DNA of 34,962 nt from Clostridia bacterium (GCA_017632155.1 JAGBRZ010000037.1:1-34962), one strand, 5' to 3'. Counted from the stretch's first letter, positions 7,875 to 16,132 are shown. Notes: generated by a model from the letters alone, not told the origin. A program made the numbers and translations.

Positions 7875-9356
7875 TTATTTAAGCCCGCCGTTTTTGATAT
7901 GATCGGCAAGCAGGTCGCGGGCGTAAAGTCCCTCGCCGAGCGAGTCGATGACGGTGAGGCGGTTGGGCGCGTAATGCGATGTGTAGGAATCGACGATGAT
8001 GTAATATGTGGCGTTATCGTCGATGCTGAAGCGCACCGATTGCCCGTAGTCACCGTAATAAACGAAATAATTGGAATTTGAGGTGTTGATGAATTTGGAT
8101 TTCAGATCGCTTCCCTTAATCGAACAAAGGTCGAGGGTGTTGTCAAATGGGAAGATGGATTGCAGATCGGAATATTTGACCTCGCCGATCGAGAGATTAT
8201 AGGGCGCGCGGACCGAAAGATAGCCTCCGCCCAGGACAATGTCGTATTTTTTGCCCCATTCCTCAATTCCTTTTTCAAGATAAAGACGCGCAACAAGCGC
8301 GCGGAGCCAGTCGCCGCTTCGCAGGGCAGAGTTTTTGCCCAGAACCTCGTCAGCCTTCGCAACGTCTGCGGCGTATTTTTTCATAAGACTTTCAACTATC
8401 GAGTCGGGCTGCGAATTGTCGTAAACGTCAGCGGAGATGAATTCCGCCGTTTTGACTATACTCTCACCGCCCGCAACGTTGATGACCGCTTCAACGTGCG
8501 TGATTCCGTCGTTGTCGCCGCCGCCCTGAAGGTGGTAAACTCCGTGCTTGTCGGGGCGGACGTAGCTTTTATGAGTGTGTCCCTCAAAAACGAGATCAAC
8601 GTGCTCTTTTGAAAGTTCAATGTCGGCGCCGCCGTCGTGGATCGAAAGGAGTATGAAATCGGCACCGCCCGAGCGCAGACGCTCACTTTCGGCGCGGATG
8701 AGGGAATTCAGCTCATCCCCCGTTTTGAAATAAATATTTTCAACCTTGTCGCCCGAAATTGATGAATAACAGTCGCCGATCGCGCCGATAATACCAATGG
8801 TAGCCGCTCCGCACTCAACGGTGACGGATGGAGTGCAGTAGTCGGCAAGCGTGTCGGTCGCGCGGTCGTAAATGTTGATCGCAAGAAAAGGGAAGTCTGC
8901 AAGTTCGAGATTGCTTTCGATATATTCCTCGCCCCAGTCGAATTCGTGGTTGCCGATGGTCATTGAAACGAATCCGAGCGAGTTCATCCAATCGGTGACG
9001 ATCTTTCCGCGCGTCAGATTCGATTCCGATGTGCCCTGCCACATATCGCCCGAGGAAAGGAAGATTGCGTGATCGTCGCCATCGCGCGCGGATTTGAGAA
9101 AGGAAGTCAGCTCGTCCGCGCCCGGCTGCGAATCACCGTCAAGCAGCTTGCCGTGAAGGTCGTTTATCGCGTAAAAGTCGACCGTGACGGTCAGCGCGAG
9201 CATACAAAAGTCGCAAAGTCCGTCGTTGTTTGTGTCAACGTGTTCGGGAGCAAAGCAGCCACTCTCCGCGATCTCTCCCCCAATACTGTTCTCCGAGCAG
9301 GATACGGTGAATAATATTATGAATGCCAAAAGTAAGGCAATAGCGCGTTTTTTCAA
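7875..9356 (-). CDS. Lipoprotein 5'-nucleotidase / 2',3'-cyclic phosphodiesterase (UshA/CpdB-like)
   Basis: A 493-residue surface metallophosphatase. The lipobox is FTVSC (Cys20). The calcineurin-like domain carries the full dimetal set: NDLHGK (Asp66, His68), SSGDMWQG (Asp104), GNHEFDWG (Asn136, His137), SIHDGG and FEGHTH. The C-terminal ~200 residues match the 5'-nucleotidase substrate-binding domain (VLGGGYLSVRAPYN region). Such proteins release nucleosides and phosphate from nucleotides outside the cell. Near the N-terminus a DTNNDGLCDFC stretch looks like a Ca-binding loop flanked by cysteines, an unusual addition. The start is a TTG with GGAGG seven bases upstream; no ATG fits. It is a single-gene unit with its own consensus promoter. 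Confidence 0.92.
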   Translation of the reverse strand: MKKRAIALLLAFIILFTVSCSENSIGGEIAESGCFAPEHVDTNNDGLCDFCMLALTVTVDFYAINDLHGKLLDGDSQPGADELTSFLKSARDGDDHAIFLSSGDMWQGTSESNLTRGKIVTDWMNSLGFVSMTIGNHEFDWGEEYIESNLELADFPFLAINIYDRATDTLADYCTPSVTVECGAATIGIIGAIGDCYSSISGDKVENIYFKTGDELNSLIRAESERLRSGGADFILLSIHDGGADIELSKEHVDLVFEGHTHKSYVRPDKHGVYHLQGGGDNDGITHVEAVINVAGGESIVKTAEFISADVYDNSQPDSIVESLMKKYAADVAKADEVLGKNSALRSGDWLRALVARLYLEKGIEEWGKKYDIVLGGGYLSVRAPYNLSIGEVKYSDLQSIFPFDNTLDLCSIKGSDLKSKFINTSNSNYFVYYGDYGQSVRFSIDDNATYYIIVDSYTSHYAPNRLTVIDSLGEGLYARDLLADHIKNGGLK

Positions 9357-9384
9357 ATCTGTGCCTCCGGTTTTGATTTATGAT

Positions 9385-9413
9385 ATTATATCATATTGTA
9401 GGAATTTTGTCAA
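9385..9413 (-). promoter_or_regulatory. Consensus sigma-A promoter of the nucleotidase gene
   Basis: On the minus strand TTGACA (9408-9413), a 17-bp spacer and TATAAT (9385-9390) preceded by TGA. Confidence 0.9.
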
Positions 9414-9462
9414 TCAAACCGAGAAATGTCGAAAGAATTTGAAAGAAAATTGCAAAAAGGTA

Positions 9463-9491
9463 TTGACATAATGATTTTAGTATGTTATAAT
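9463..9491 (+). promoter_or_regulatory. Sigma-A promoter of the tRNA operon
   Basis: TTGACA (9463-9468), a 17-bp spacer and TATAAT (9486-9491) preceded by TGT. It lies 28 bp before the tRNA-Leu 5' end. Confidence 0.88.
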
Positions 9492-9519
9492 ATATAGGCA
9501 CTATGAGTGTACTGTTTTA

Positions 9520-9608
9520 GCCGGTGTGGCGGAACAGGCAGACGCCGCGGACTTAAAATCCGCTGATACGAAAGTATCGTACCGGTTCAAATCCGGTCAC
9601 CGGCACCA
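9520..9608 (+). tRNA. tRNA-Leu (anticodon UAA)
   Basis: An 89-nt class II tRNA. The acceptor stem GCCGGTG pairs with CACCGGC and CCA is encoded. The anticodon loop CTTAAAA gives UAA, read as Leu UUA/UUG. The long variable arm TGATACGAAAGTATCGT and a regular T-arm ACCGG-TTCAAAT-CCGGT are present. Confidence 0.97.
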
Positions 9609-9643
9609 TACAGTGCCGAAGGAAGAACCGGCAAATTCAATAT

Positions 9644-9720
9644 CGCGGAGTGGAGCAGTTGGTAGCTCGTCGGGCTCATAACCCGGAGGCCGTGTGGTTC
9701 AAGTCCCACCTCCGCAACCA
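9644..9720 (+). tRNA. Initiator tRNA-fMet (anticodon CAU), with an extra base in the T-stem
   Basis: The unpaired C1-A72 ends of the acceptor (CGCGGAG with CTCCGCA) and the GGG/CCC pairs next to the CTCATAA loop mark an initiator tRNA. CCA is encoded. The T-arm 5' strand reads GTGTGG where GTGGG is needed to pair with CCCAC, so one T is bulged or inserted. It lies 35 bp after tRNA-Leu in the same operon. Whether it is functional depends on tolerance of the bulge. Confidence 0.88.
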
Positions 9721-9756
9721 AAAAAGAACGGAACGCTATGCGTTCCGTTCTTTTTT
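9721..9756 (+). terminator. Rho-independent terminator of the tRNA operon
   Basis: The 15-bp stem AAAAAGAACGGAACG (9721-9735) pairs with 9741-9755 and ends in six T. It directly abuts the tRNA-fMet CCA. Confidence 0.9.
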
Positions 9757-9796
9757 GGTTCGGAGACGAGGCATAAGCCTCGTGGGCTTTGTTCGC

Positions 9797-9894
9797 ACTT
9801 GTTTGGATAGAGCGCCTAAACTTTTGCGCGCGATAGCCGAATTGAATTGTCACACCAAATAAAGCTCGCAAATGGGTGGTTACAAGTCCCACCA
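9797..9894 (+). pseudogene. Possible decayed tRNA fragments
   Basis: TTGGATAGAGCGCCT (9803-9817) looks like a tRNA D-arm. GTGGTTACAAGTCCCACC (9876-9893) looks like a T-arm and differs from the fMet gene's T-arm by one inserted A. The two are too far apart and lack a valid anticodon arm, so no intact tRNA is present. The stretch 9757-9943 holds no gene that I can support. Confidence 0.3.
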
Positions 9895-9925
9895 CGATAC
9901 AATTTCAGCTCGTGGTTTTGTTTTT
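9891..9925 (+). terminator. Possible terminator hairpin
   Basis: ACCACGA (9891-9897) pairs with TCGTGGT (9910-9916) across a 12-base loop and is followed by TTTGTTTTT. It lies just upstream of the rhamnosidase promoter and may be the remnant end of a tRNA unit. Confidence 0.45.
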
Positions 9926-9943
9926 GTGATTTTTTATTTTCGG

Positions 9944-9972
9944 TTGAAAAGCCACGGCGTTTATGCTATAAT
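9944..9972 (+). promoter_or_regulatory. Sigma-A promoter of the rhamnosidase gene
   Basis: TTGAAA (9944-9949), a 17-bp spacer and TATAAT (9967-9972) preceded by TGC. The leader is short, with no sign of a riboswitch. No cre-like or other operator was recognised. Confidence 0.82.
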
Positions 9973-10005
9973 TAATACAACACCACATAAAACGGGAGGT
10001 ACTGT

Positions 10006-12216
10006 ATGGATAGATCTTATTTTTTCAAGAATGCTGCGTGGGTAGGAAAATCCGAGAGAACTCCGAAAACGTTTTCGGTTCTTCGCGGCCGCTTCGATGT
10101 CGATTCTTTTGAAAAAGTTACTCTCAATGTTCTGGGACTTGGCTTTTTTAAGTGTTACATTAACGGCAAGTGCGTAAATCCGGATACCTTTCTGCCGCTT
10201 TCCTCCGATTTTGAAGCTACGTGCGACCCTAAGGACGAGGTGCTTTCCGGACACAGAGTATATGTTCCGAGCTTTGATATAACACCTTTTGTTAACCCCG
10301 GAGAAAACGTCATCGCCATTCATTTTGGCGGTGGATGGTACACGCATCGTTCCCGTGTTTTCGGACTTCCCAAAGCAATTTACTGTATTTTTGCCGAAAG
10401 ATCCAACGGTGAGAAGAGCCTTTTCGTTTCGAACGAGTCTTGCCGTATCGCTGATAGCTATATTTCGGATTATGATTTCGTAAAATATGAGAGTCATGAC
10501 TATACTTTATCTGCCGATTGGTTTACCACCGACTTTGATGACAGTGATTGGGAAAACGCTACCTTGACCGAGGATCTGGAGACCGAATATCTGTCAACCG
10601 ATTGTCCTGCCGATGCTCTTATTCGTGAGCTTCCCGTAAAAGCCGTTGGTAAGAGTGAAAACGGAATCATTTACGATTGCGGAGAAAACACGACCGGATA
10701 TCCTGTTCTCGATCTGCGCGCAAAGAATGGCGAAACTGTAAACGTGCGTTTTTCCGAGGATCTGCTGGCGGACGGCGGTCTTGACCCAAGACATGTGCAT
10801 GGTCAGAATTATACGGTGATCTCCGACGGTTGCAACCGTATCGTTCAGCCGGACTTCACCTGGTATTGCTTCAGATATTTTGAGGTGACGGGAGACGCTG
10901 TTCCGAAATGCGTAAAGGTGGTCCATGCGGACGTTGCGCCGGCTTCTACATTTGAATGCGACAACGAAACGATCAACTGGACGTATAATACCTTTATCCA
11001 TACGATACTCTGCAATATGCACACGGGTCACCCATCGGATTGTCCGCACATTGAGCGGCGAGGATATACCGGAGACGGACAGCTGACCTGTCACGCCGCT
11101 CTGTCGGTGCTTGATGCAAGAAGCTTTTATGAAAAATGGCTCTGTGACATCGGTGATTGTCAGGATACCATAAGCGGGCATATTCAGTATACCGCTCCGT
11201 ATATAAGAAGCGGAGGAGGTCCTGGCGGTTGGGGATGCGCTATCGCCCAGGTTCCGTATCAGCTCTATAAGCATTACGGAGATGACAGCGTTCTTTACAA
11301 ATACTACGGCAATATGCGGCGCTATATTGACTACCTTGAATCTCATTCGGAATTTGGACTTGTGACAAGTGACAAGCCGGGCGAATGGTGTCTTGGAGAT
11401 TGGTGCGGACCCAATATACTCTATCCCGAAAGGGATATCACCTCCCATAATCAGCAAGTTATTATTCCCGCGCCGTTCGTTAACACATACTTTATGGTGA
11501 AATCACTTGAAACTATGCGCGAGATCGCTCTTATCATTGGCAAGGATGACGATGCCGCGGAGTACGGTGAGAAGATCGCAATCCGAAAGAAAGCTATTCA
11601 AGCCGCGTATTTCAACACCTTTGACGGTAATTTCGTTATGAATGTTCAGGGGGCAAATGCCTTTGCCGTGGATCTTGGTCTCGGAAATGCAAATACATAT
11701 GCCAATATGGTATCCTATTATAAAAAGCTTGGGTATTTTGACACGGGGATTTTTGCAACCGATGTGCTTATCCGCACACTGTTCGAGCACGGCGACTCTG
11801 AGCTTGCGGTGGATATCCTCACAAACAACGGCTCTCAAGGCTATGAGCATTGGCGCCGGAACGGCGCAACGACCTTCCATGAATATTGGGACAGCAATCG
11901 AAGCAGATCTCACTGCCATCCTATGTTCGGCGCACCCGTGGCATATTTCTTTGAATATCTTCTCGGCATAAAGCAGACAAAGGAGTCGGCGGGGTATGAA
12001 GAGATGATCATAAGTCCTCAGGCGCTTTCAAGATTCAACAAAATGTCGGGAAGCATGGAAACGCCGAACGGCAGAGTTTCGGTCAGCTACGAAAGAGAAG
12101 ACGGAGGAGTGAGATTCGCTATTACTATCCCACACCATTCCAAGGCGATATTGCGCATTTTTGGTGTTGATTATGCACTCGCCGAGGGAGAAAACGAGAT
12201 TTTTGTTACAGAATAA
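10006..12216 (+). CDS. Alpha-L-rhamnosidase family glycoside hydrolase (GH78-like)
   Basis: A 736-residue intracellular enzyme without a signal peptide, starting at an ATG after GGGAGG. The N-terminal ~300 residues are beta-sandwich modules (lectin-like substitution in YINGKCVNPD and the FRYFEVTG strand). The (alpha/alpha)6 barrel begins near residue 320. The GH78 signature DCPHIERRGYTGD (residues 345-357) carries the expected general-acid Glu350. The later GATTFHEYWD (Glu626) fits the second carboxylate. A C-terminal beta-domain ends the chain. Such enzymes remove terminal rhamnose from pectin rhamnogalacturonan or plant glycosides, and the cytoplasmic location suggests imported oligosaccharides. 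It has its own promoter. Substrate is not provable from sequence; some relatives are inactive or of other specificity. Confidence 0.9.
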   Translation: MDRSYFFKNAAWVGKSERTPKTFSVLRGRFDVDSFEKVTLNVLGLGFFKCYINGKCVNPDTFLPLSSDFEATCDPKDEVLSGHRVYVPSFDITPFVNPGENVIAIHFGGGWYTHRSRVFGLPKAIYCIFAERSNGEKSLFVSNESCRIADSYISDYDFVKYESHDYTLSADWFTTDFDDSDWENATLTEDLETEYLSTDCPADALIRELPVKAVGKSENGIIYDCGENTTGYPVLDLRAKNGETVNVRFSEDLLADGGLDPRHVHGQNYTVISDGCNRIVQPDFTWYCFRYFEVTGDAVPKCVKVVHADVAPASTFECDNETINWTYNTFIHTILCNMHTGHPSDCPHIERRGYTGDGQLTCHAALSVLDARSFYEKWLCDIGDCQDTISGHIQYTAPYIRSGGGPGGWGCAIAQVPYQLYKHYGDDSVLYKYYGNMRRYIDYLESHSEFGLVTSDKPGEWCLGDWCGPNILYPERDITSHNQQVIIPAPFVNTYFMVKSLETMREIALIIGKDDDAAEYGEKIAIRKKAIQAAYFNTFDGNFVMNVQGANAFAVDLGLGNANTYANMVSYYKKLGYFDTGIFATDVLIRTLFEHGDSELAVDILTNNGSQGYEHWRRNGATTFHEYWDSNRSRSHCHPMFGAPVAYFFEYLLGIKQTKESAGYEEMIISPQALSRFNKMSGSMETPNGRVSVSYEREDGGVRFAITIPHHSKAILRIFGVDYALAEGENEIFVTE

Positions 12217-12247
12217 TAAAAAAACAAACTCATATGGGCAGGTTCTA

Positions 12248-12276
12248 TTGACATTCCCGCGCTTGTGTTATATAAT
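12248..12276 (+). promoter_or_regulatory. Sigma-A promoter of gldA
   Basis: TTGACA (12248-12253), a 17-bp spacer and TATAAT (12271-12276). This is one of two promoters here without a TGn extension. No clear terminator precedes it after the rhamnosidase gene. Confidence 0.85.
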
Positions 12277-12320
12277 TGATATATCATATCTTTGAAAAAT
12301 AATCAAACAAGGAGAACAAA

Positions 12321-13418
12321 ATGGCAAAAATTCTTATTTGCCCTAACAAATACGTTCAGGGCGCAGGCGAAATGGGTAAGATCGCAGAATATGCGAAGGC
12401 TTACGGCAAAAAGGCTCTCGTGGTTATCACTGCTTCGGGTTACAAGAGAATCGGAGCTACCCTTGAAGCAAGTTTCGGCGGCAGCGAAGTCGGTGCGGTT
12501 TACGATTACTTCAACGGCGAGTGCTCCTGGAACGAGATCAACAGACTTATCGAGGTTATGAAGACCAATGAATGCGATATGGTTATTGGTATCGGTGGCG
12601 GTAAGATCCTTGATACTTCCAAGGCTGTTGCTCACGCATGCAAGACTCCCGTTATTATCTGTCCCACCATCGCATCCACCGATGCACCTTGCTCAGCTCT
12701 TTCGGTTGTTTATACCGACGAGGGTGTTTTCGAGGAGTATCATTGGCTTCCCGCTAACCCCAATATGGTTCTTATGGACACCTCCATTATTGCTGCTTCT
12801 CCCGCTCGCCTTACCGTTGCGGGTATCGGCGATGCTCTCGCTACCTACTACGAGGCTAGAGCAACAAAGGCGAAGGATGCAGGCACATGCGCCGGTGGCA
12901 AGGTTACCTGCGCGGCTATGGCTCTTGCAGAGCTCTGCCTTAACACTCTTCTCGAAGAGGGCGTAAAGGCTAAGCTGGCGCTCGAAGCCGGCGCTTGCAC
13001 CGAGGCTGTTGAGAAGGTTATCGAGGCTAATACTCTCCTTTCGGGTATCGGCTTTGAGTCGGGCGGACTTGCAGCCGCTCACGCTATTCACAACGGTCTT
13101 ACCGTTCTTCCCGAATGTCATCATATGTACCACGGCGAAAAGGTTGCCTTTGGCGTTCTCACTCAGCTGATGCTTGAAAATGTTCCTACCGAGGAGCTTG
13201 ACGAGATCGTAAGCTTCTGCGTTGAAGTAGGACTTCCCGTTACCCTTGGCGAGCTTGGAGTCACCGAGGTTACCGACGAGAAGCTTCTTGCAGTCGCAAA
13301 GGCGGCTACCGTCGAGGGCGAGACGATCCACAACATGCCCTTCGAGGTTACCGCAGAGAAGGTTGTTGCGGCAATGAAGGCAGCGGACGCTTACGGCAGA
13401 TACTTCCTCAATATTTAA
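12321..13418 (+). CDS. gldA: Glycerol dehydrogenase (iron/zinc alcohol dehydrogenase family)
   Basis: A 365-residue cytoplasmic enzyme, normal in length. From family knowledge it interconverts glycerol and dihydroxyacetone with NAD. The NAD-binding signature GIGGGKILDTSKA lies near residue 90. The metal ligands match the known set: Asp171 in AGIGDALATYYEA, His254 in AAAHAIHNG and His271 in HHMYHGEKVAFG. The start ATG follows AAGGAG. Codon choice is biased to well-used codons, and with a consensus promoter this suggests high expression. It is a single gene closed by a terminator. Close relatives act on other small diols or hydroxyketones, so a role in lactaldehyde/propanediol metabolism beside the rhamnosidase is conceivable but unproven. 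Confidence 0.93.
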   Translation: MAKILICPNKYVQGAGEMGKIAEYAKAYGKKALVVITASGYKRIGATLEASFGGSEVGAVYDYFNGECSWNEINRLIEVMKTNECDMVIGIGGGKILDTSKAVAHACKTPVIICPTIASTDAPCSALSVVYTDEGVFEEYHWLPANPNMVLMDTSIIAASPARLTVAGIGDALATYYEARATKAKDAGTCAGGKVTCAAMALAELCLNTLLEEGVKAKLALEAGACTEAVEKVIEANTLLSGIGFESGGLAAAHAIHNGLTVLPECHHMYHGEKVAFGVLTQLMLENVPTEELDEIVSFCVEVGLPVTLGELGVTEVTDEKLLAVAKAATVEGETIHNMPFEVTAEKVVAAMKAADAYGRYFLNI

Positions 13419-13437
13419 TAATTCGATCAGTAAGAAT

Positions 13438-13464
13438 AAAGGAGTGACCTCGGTCACTCCTTTT
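13438..13464 (+). terminator. Rho-independent terminator of gldA
   Basis: The 12-bp stem AAAGGAGTGACC pairs with 13452-13463, and T residues follow. Confidence 0.85.
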
Positions 13465-13494
13465 GTTATAAAAGAAAAGTAAAGTCGAAAAGCA

Positions 13495-13523
13495 TTGACT
13501 ATTCGTTATATTTGTGATATAAT
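13495..13523 (+). promoter_or_regulatory. Sigma-A promoter of the PHP/aldo-keto reductase operon
   Basis: TTGACT (13495-13500), a 17-bp spacer and TATAAT (13518-13523) preceded by TGA. Confidence 0.87.
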
Positions 13524-13549
13524 CATATCGTAAAGCGAGGTGTACCGCT

Positions 13550-14239
13550 ATGAAAAACTACATATACAAATACGAAATGCATATTCACACCAGGCCCTGC
13601 AGCGGCGGTGGGTCGGATATCCGCGATCATATAGATGAATTGATCCAAAAAGGATACAGCGGAATGGTGGTCACAAACCACTTTTACGCGGGCGACACGC
13701 GTATCGACAGAGAGCTTCCGTGGGAGGATTTTGTCGATGCTTACAGACAAGATTACCTTTACGGTCTTGAATACGCCAAGGAGCGTGACTTTGATCTGCT
13801 GTTCGGACTTGAGGAGAACGTCGGATGTGGACAGGAGATCCTCATTTACGGCATAACGCCCGAGCTGATCGCGGAGCATCCCGAGTTGAAGAGAGCGTCG
13901 GCAGAGGCATTTGCCGAGGTCGTTCACGCCGCGGGCGGACTTGTCTATCAGGCGCACCCATATCGCGCCAGAGATTATATCAGAAAACCCTTCCCCCTTG
14001 AGTGCCTTGATCAGCTTGACGGTATTGAGGTCTACAACGCGGGCAATGAGCCCGAGTGGAACGAAAGCGCACGTATTTTTGCGGAAGAGAGGGGAATTCC
14101 CTGCGTTGCCGGCTCGGACGGACACAGCGTAGCATCTGCCGGATGGGCGGGTATTGCCGTGGGCGAAAGGATCGGGAACAATGAAGAACTTATCCGCATA
14201 CTGAAAAGCGGAGAATACACAATTATTGTGAATGAATAA
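13550..14239 (+). CDS. PHP-domain metal-dependent phosphoesterase
   Basis: A 229-residue cytoplasmic protein with the four PHP motifs: EMHIHTRPCS (His11, His13), VVTNHF in place of the usual TDH, GLEENVG, QAHPYRA and the final GSDGHS. Families with this fold include histidinol phosphatase, nucleoside monophosphate phosphatases and polymerase proofreading domains. This short stand-alone form fits a small-molecule phosphatase. It is the first gene of a three-gene operon and is followed after 15 bp by an Fe-S aldo-keto reductase and then a second PHP protein. The Asp-to-Asn change in the second motif (TNH for TDH) is worth noting. The substrate is unknown. Confidence 0.88.
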   Translation: MKNYIYKYEMHIHTRPCSGGGSDIRDHIDELIQKGYSGMVVTNHFYAGDTRIDRELPWEDFVDAYRQDYLYGLEYAKERDFDLLFGLEENVGCGQEILIYGITPELIAEHPELKRASAEAFAEVVHAAGGLVYQAHPYRARDYIRKPFPLECLDQLDGIEVYNAGNEPEWNESARIFAEERGIPCVAGSDGHSVASAGWAGIAVGERIGNNEELIRILKSGEYTIIVNE

Positions 14240-14254
14240 ATAGGGAGCCGAATT

Positions 14255-15262
14255 ATGGAATACAGAATTTTAGGAAAAACAGGACTTAAAATATCGCGCC
14301 TCGGATTTGGAGGCATTCCGATCCAGAAGATCGATGCCGAGGGCACAAGGAAGCTGATCGGCGAGCTCGTCCGTGAAGGCGTCAACTATATCGACACCGC
14401 GCGCGGATATACTGTCAGCGAGGAGTATCTTGGCTTTGCGCTTGAAGGCGTCCGCGATAAATTCGTTCTCGCTACAAAGAGTATGGCGCGCACGAAGGAT
14501 GCGATGGCTAAGGATATTGACGTAAGCCTTAATAATCTCCGCACGAATTACATCGACCTTTATCAGGTGCATAACCCGAATGCCAAGGATCTCGAAGCAG
14601 TAATGGCACCCGGCGGCGCACTTGAGGCTCTCTTTGAGGCAAAGGTTGCGGGAAAGATCGGGCATATCGGCATCACACTCCATTCCGTCGAGCTGTTCGC
14701 GCAGGCGGTTGAGCTTCCGTGGGTGGAAACGATCATGTTCCCCTACAACATTGTCGAAACGCAGGGCGAGGAGCTGATTGCAAAGTGTGCGGAAAAGAAT
14801 ATCGGATTTATCTGTATGAAGCCGCTTGCGGGCGGTGCCATCGATGACGCGACTCTTGCACTGCGCTTTATCGTCAGCAATCCCGCCGTGACCGTGGTTA
14901 TCCCCGGAATGGCGGATTCCGCCGAGATTGCGCAGAACGTGTCGGCAACTTCCGATACTTCGCCTCTCAGCGCAGAGGAAAAGGAAAAGATCGCAAAGAT
15001 CAAGGATGATCTCGGCACAAATTTCTGCCGCAGATGCAATTACTGTCAGCCCTGCACCGCAGGGATCAATATATCCGGCGTTTTCCTCTTTGAAGGATAT
15101 TACAGCCGCTACGACCTCAAGGATTGGGCACTGAGCCGATATTCAAGTATGCCAAAGACCGCATCCGACTGCATCGAGTGCGGAGTTTGTGAAACTCGCT
15201 GTCCTTATAATCTCCCGATCCGCGCGATGCTGAAGAGAGCAGCAGAGGTAATGGGAAAATAA
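14255..15262 (+). CDS. Aldo/keto reductase with C-terminal iron-sulfur domain
   Basis: A 335-residue protein. Residues ~1-235 are an aldo/keto reductase TIM barrel with the tetrad in YIDTARGY (Asp, Tyr), LATKSM (Lys) and YQVHNP (His). The C-terminal ~90 residues hold two cysteine clusters: CRRCNYCQPC, and CIECGVCETRCPYN followed by a ferredoxin-type LPI. They suggest at least one [4Fe-4S] cluster, as in the fused AKR-ferredoxin family of anaerobes. It probably moves electrons between NAD(P)H or ferredoxin and a carbonyl substrate; the substrate is unknown. GGGAG precedes the ATG. The gene is sandwiched between two PHP phosphoesterase genes in one operon, implying a shared pathway on a phosphorylated sugar or polyol (inference). 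Confidence 0.93.
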   Translation: MEYRILGKTGLKISRLGFGGIPIQKIDAEGTRKLIGELVREGVNYIDTARGYTVSEEYLGFALEGVRDKFVLATKSMARTKDAMAKDIDVSLNNLRTNYIDLYQVHNPNAKDLEAVMAPGGALEALFEAKVAGKIGHIGITLHSVELFAQAVELPWVETIMFPYNIVETQGEELIAKCAEKNIGFICMKPLAGGAIDDATLALRFIVSNPAVTVVIPGMADSAEIAQNVSATSDTSPLSAEEKEKIAKIKDDLGTNFCRRCNYCQPCTAGINISGVFLFEGYYSRYDLKDWALSRYSSMPKTASDCIECGVCETRCPYNLPIRAMLKRAAEVMGK

Positions 15263-15285
15263 ATTAACCGAAAGGGGTAATAATT

Positions 15286-16122
15286 ATGATAATCAGATCC
15301 GACTGGCACATTCACAGTGAATATTCTTATGATGCGGAAAATCCGCTTGAGTTGATCGCAGAAAGAGCGAAGGAGGGTGGGCTTTGCCGTGTTGGCATCA
15401 CCGACCACGCTAATTTCAACGATGAAAAGTTCCTCGGCGACCTGCACGCATCCGTCCGTGGCGTGAAGGAAGCGCAGAAAAAGTATCCTTTTATGATACT
15501 TGGCGTGGAGCTTACACCCATTGAGAAGCCCGAATTCGATTATATCGCGGCAAGCGGCACACGCGAGGGCTACGAGCCGCCCGAAACCGACAAGCCCTAC
15601 GACATTGAGCTCGCTTGCAGCAAGGAAGAGCTCGTAAAGCTCGGTGTGAGATACGCCATCGGCGCATCGCATTGGAGAGTTGATTCGCCATATGCAAAGA
15701 AGCAGGCTCCCGATCTCGACGCGTGCATCAAGGAATGGTACCGTCAGCAGATGTTCCTTGCCGCCGACGAGAGAGTTACCATCCTCGGTCACCCTTGGTA
15801 TCACGGAAAGGGCATTTGGTACGAGGATTTCGACGTTATCCCGCGCTCAATGAAGCTTGATATTGCAAACGAGCTCAAAAAGAACGGCAAATATGTCGAA
15901 TGCAATTCCCACTTCTTCCGTTCGGCACTCACAAACGATAAATTCCGCCATCAGTATGCGGAATATCTCCGCGAAATGTTTGAGATGGGAATTCCCGTTA
16001 CATACGGCTCGGATTCGCATAAGAACTATACCGACGTGCGCGAGTCGGTCGAAATCTACCTCCGCGAAGCGGGATTCAAGGATGGCGATTTCTCCGAAAT
16101 TGCCGAAAAGGATCTTTGGTAA
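15286..16122 (+). CDS. PHP-domain phosphoesterase, histidinol-phosphatase-like
   Basis: A 278-residue cytoplasmic protein. PHP motifs are DWHIHSEYSYDA (HxH), GITDHANFND, LGVELTP, GASHWRVD, LGHPWYHG and GSDSHKNYTD. Length and motif order resemble HisK-type histidinol-phosphatase. No his genes are nearby, so I do not assign that role. It is the third gene of the PHP-AKR-PHP operon, 23 bp after the reductase, with GGGG(TAAT) as ribosome binding site. It keeps the TDH motif that the first PHP protein of the operon lacks. The two PHP proteins share little sequence, so this is not a recent duplication. Confidence 0.9.
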   Translation: MIIRSDWHIHSEYSYDAENPLELIAERAKEGGLCRVGITDHANFNDEKFLGDLHASVRGVKEAQKKYPFMILGVELTPIEKPEFDYIAASGTREGYEPPETDKPYDIELACSKEELVKLGVRYAIGASHWRVDSPYAKKQAPDLDACIKEWYRQQMFLAADERVTILGHPWYHGKGIWYEDFDVIPRSMKLDIANELKKNGKYVECNSHFFRSALTNDKFRHQYAEYLREMFEMGIPVTYGSDSHKNYTDVRESVEIYLREAGFKDGDFSEIAEKDLW

Positions 16123-16132
16123 TAGCTTTAAT

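Noticed and set aside
9587..9895. 102-codon minus-strand frame over the tRNA genes
   Set aside because: It overlaps tRNA-fMet antisense, a common false gene call.
10006..13418. A rhamnose catabolic operon joining the rhamnosidase and gldA
   Set aside because: gldA has its own consensus promoter and no rhamnose isomerase, kinase or aldolase gene is present. Functional linkage is only a possibility.
13550..16122. Histidine biosynthesis role (HisK) for the PHP genes
   Set aside because: No other his genes are present and the partner is an Fe-S aldo-keto reductase. PHP motifs alone do not fix the substrate.
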